The position numbers and the translations under genes were made by a program. Positions 63,781 through 64,000 of a stretch of DNA of 64,000 nt are shown one piece after another. The notes beneath the pieces are model-generated. The model saw only the letters and a list, made by a program, of their open reading frames with translations. It made no database searches and was not told the origin of the DNA. The stretch is from Pseudoips prasinana (Eukaryota; Arthropoda; Insecta; Lepidoptera; Nolidae). Position 1 is the stretch's first letter. Every line of letters begins with the position of its first letter. The stretch spans positions 29,300,001 through 29,364,000 of the forward strand of contig OX621255.1 of assembly GCA_951640165.1 (NCBI GenBank), in the 5' to 3' direction.

Positions 63781-64000
63781 ATAAATGAAATAATAATATA
63801 TCTTACTGAAGGCTCATAAGGCCGAAGAAGCCAAAGCCGTAAAACTGAATTTAAAAAAAAACCTTTGAAAGGTAGTCGAACCGTATTGATCGTCACTTTG
63901 CTCTGGAGTGCGGTATGAGTTGGACGTGTCAAAATAATGTGTTAGGGTTATTGTTCTCGATCATAGACATAGTAATAGTTTTGTAATAAATATATAATTG

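Larger units (their letters stand above)
59268..64000 (+). repeat. Large duplication, unit B
   Basis: Begins inside the hAT-like MITE (ACTAAATTATACTTTTCACT) and follows unit A to the window edge. 64000 corresponds to about 58739, so the true end is outside. Offsets from unit A are 5600 at the start, 5208 near 55500 and about 5260 at the end, explained by the listed indels. Confidence 0.9.

Noticed and set aside
1..64000. Endogenous viral sequence
   Set aside because: No envelope, capsid or viral polymerase-like frame seen; all polymerase frames are non-LTR retrotransposons.

Overview
The window looks like gene-poor nuclear DNA from a moth or butterfly (Lepidoptera). It is AT-rich and packed with mobile elements typical of that order: an RTE-clade LINE tail that ends in (GAT)n, Helitrons with TCTATAC 5' ends and hairpin-CTAG 3' ends, several tRNA-like SINE families, a 5S rRNA-like SINE, an R1-clade LINE, and mariner, hAT, Mutator-like and Harbinger-like DNA transposons. 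I found no convincing host gene, no true tRNA or rRNA gene, and no prokaryotic feature. Every long open frame I can identify belongs to a transposable element. The species cannot be told from the sequence, and family names are by motif only because no library search was possible.

Layout. 0-3 kb: an RTE tail and unrecognised DNA. 3.3-6.4 kb: a complete Mutator-like element with long inverted ends, an 8-bp target duplication and a broken transposase gene (FLYWCH + MULE domains). 7-15 kb: small MITEs, Helitron pieces, LINE 3' ends and SINEs. 15.37-16.75 kb: a 5'-truncated, internally deleted R1-clade LINE with poly(A) and a 14-bp target duplication. 17-22 kb: LINE 3' ends carrying nested MITE, SINE and Helitron insertions, plus large and small palindromes. 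22-33 kb: SINEs, Helitrons, palindromes and GTAC-targeted MITEs. 33.3-35.3 kb: a tandem array of about 350-bp units derived from a Harbinger-like element. 36.2-38.7 kb: a four-level nest in which an apparently intact mariner lies in a Helitron, which lies in a hAT element, which lies in an older LINE-like repeat. 39.55-40.55 kb: an RTE 3' half. 42.75-45.43 kb: a Jockey/CR1-group LINE with an 844-codon open frame. 53.7-64 kb: a roughly 5.2-5.6 kb segment present twice in direct orientation, the copies differing by later insertions and deletions.

Three patterns cross the window. (1) A 125-155 bp MITE occurs 14 times (about 11 independent insertions), always at GTAC; two related loci show the empty site. 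(2) At least fourteen perfect or near-perfect hairpins with very short loops lie in unrelated contexts (a SINE, the R1 LINE coding region, the MULE, anonymous DNA). Where the ancestral sequence is recognisable, one arm is an inverted copy of the neighbouring sequence, which points to a recurrent snap-back duplication process. (3) Helitron and SINE boundaries are clean enough that several insertion events can be reversed on paper.

The genes do not form a pathway. The mariner transposase, MULE transposase, LINE reverse transcriptases and (missing) Helitron helicase would each act only on their own family. Only the mariner looks capable of acting today.
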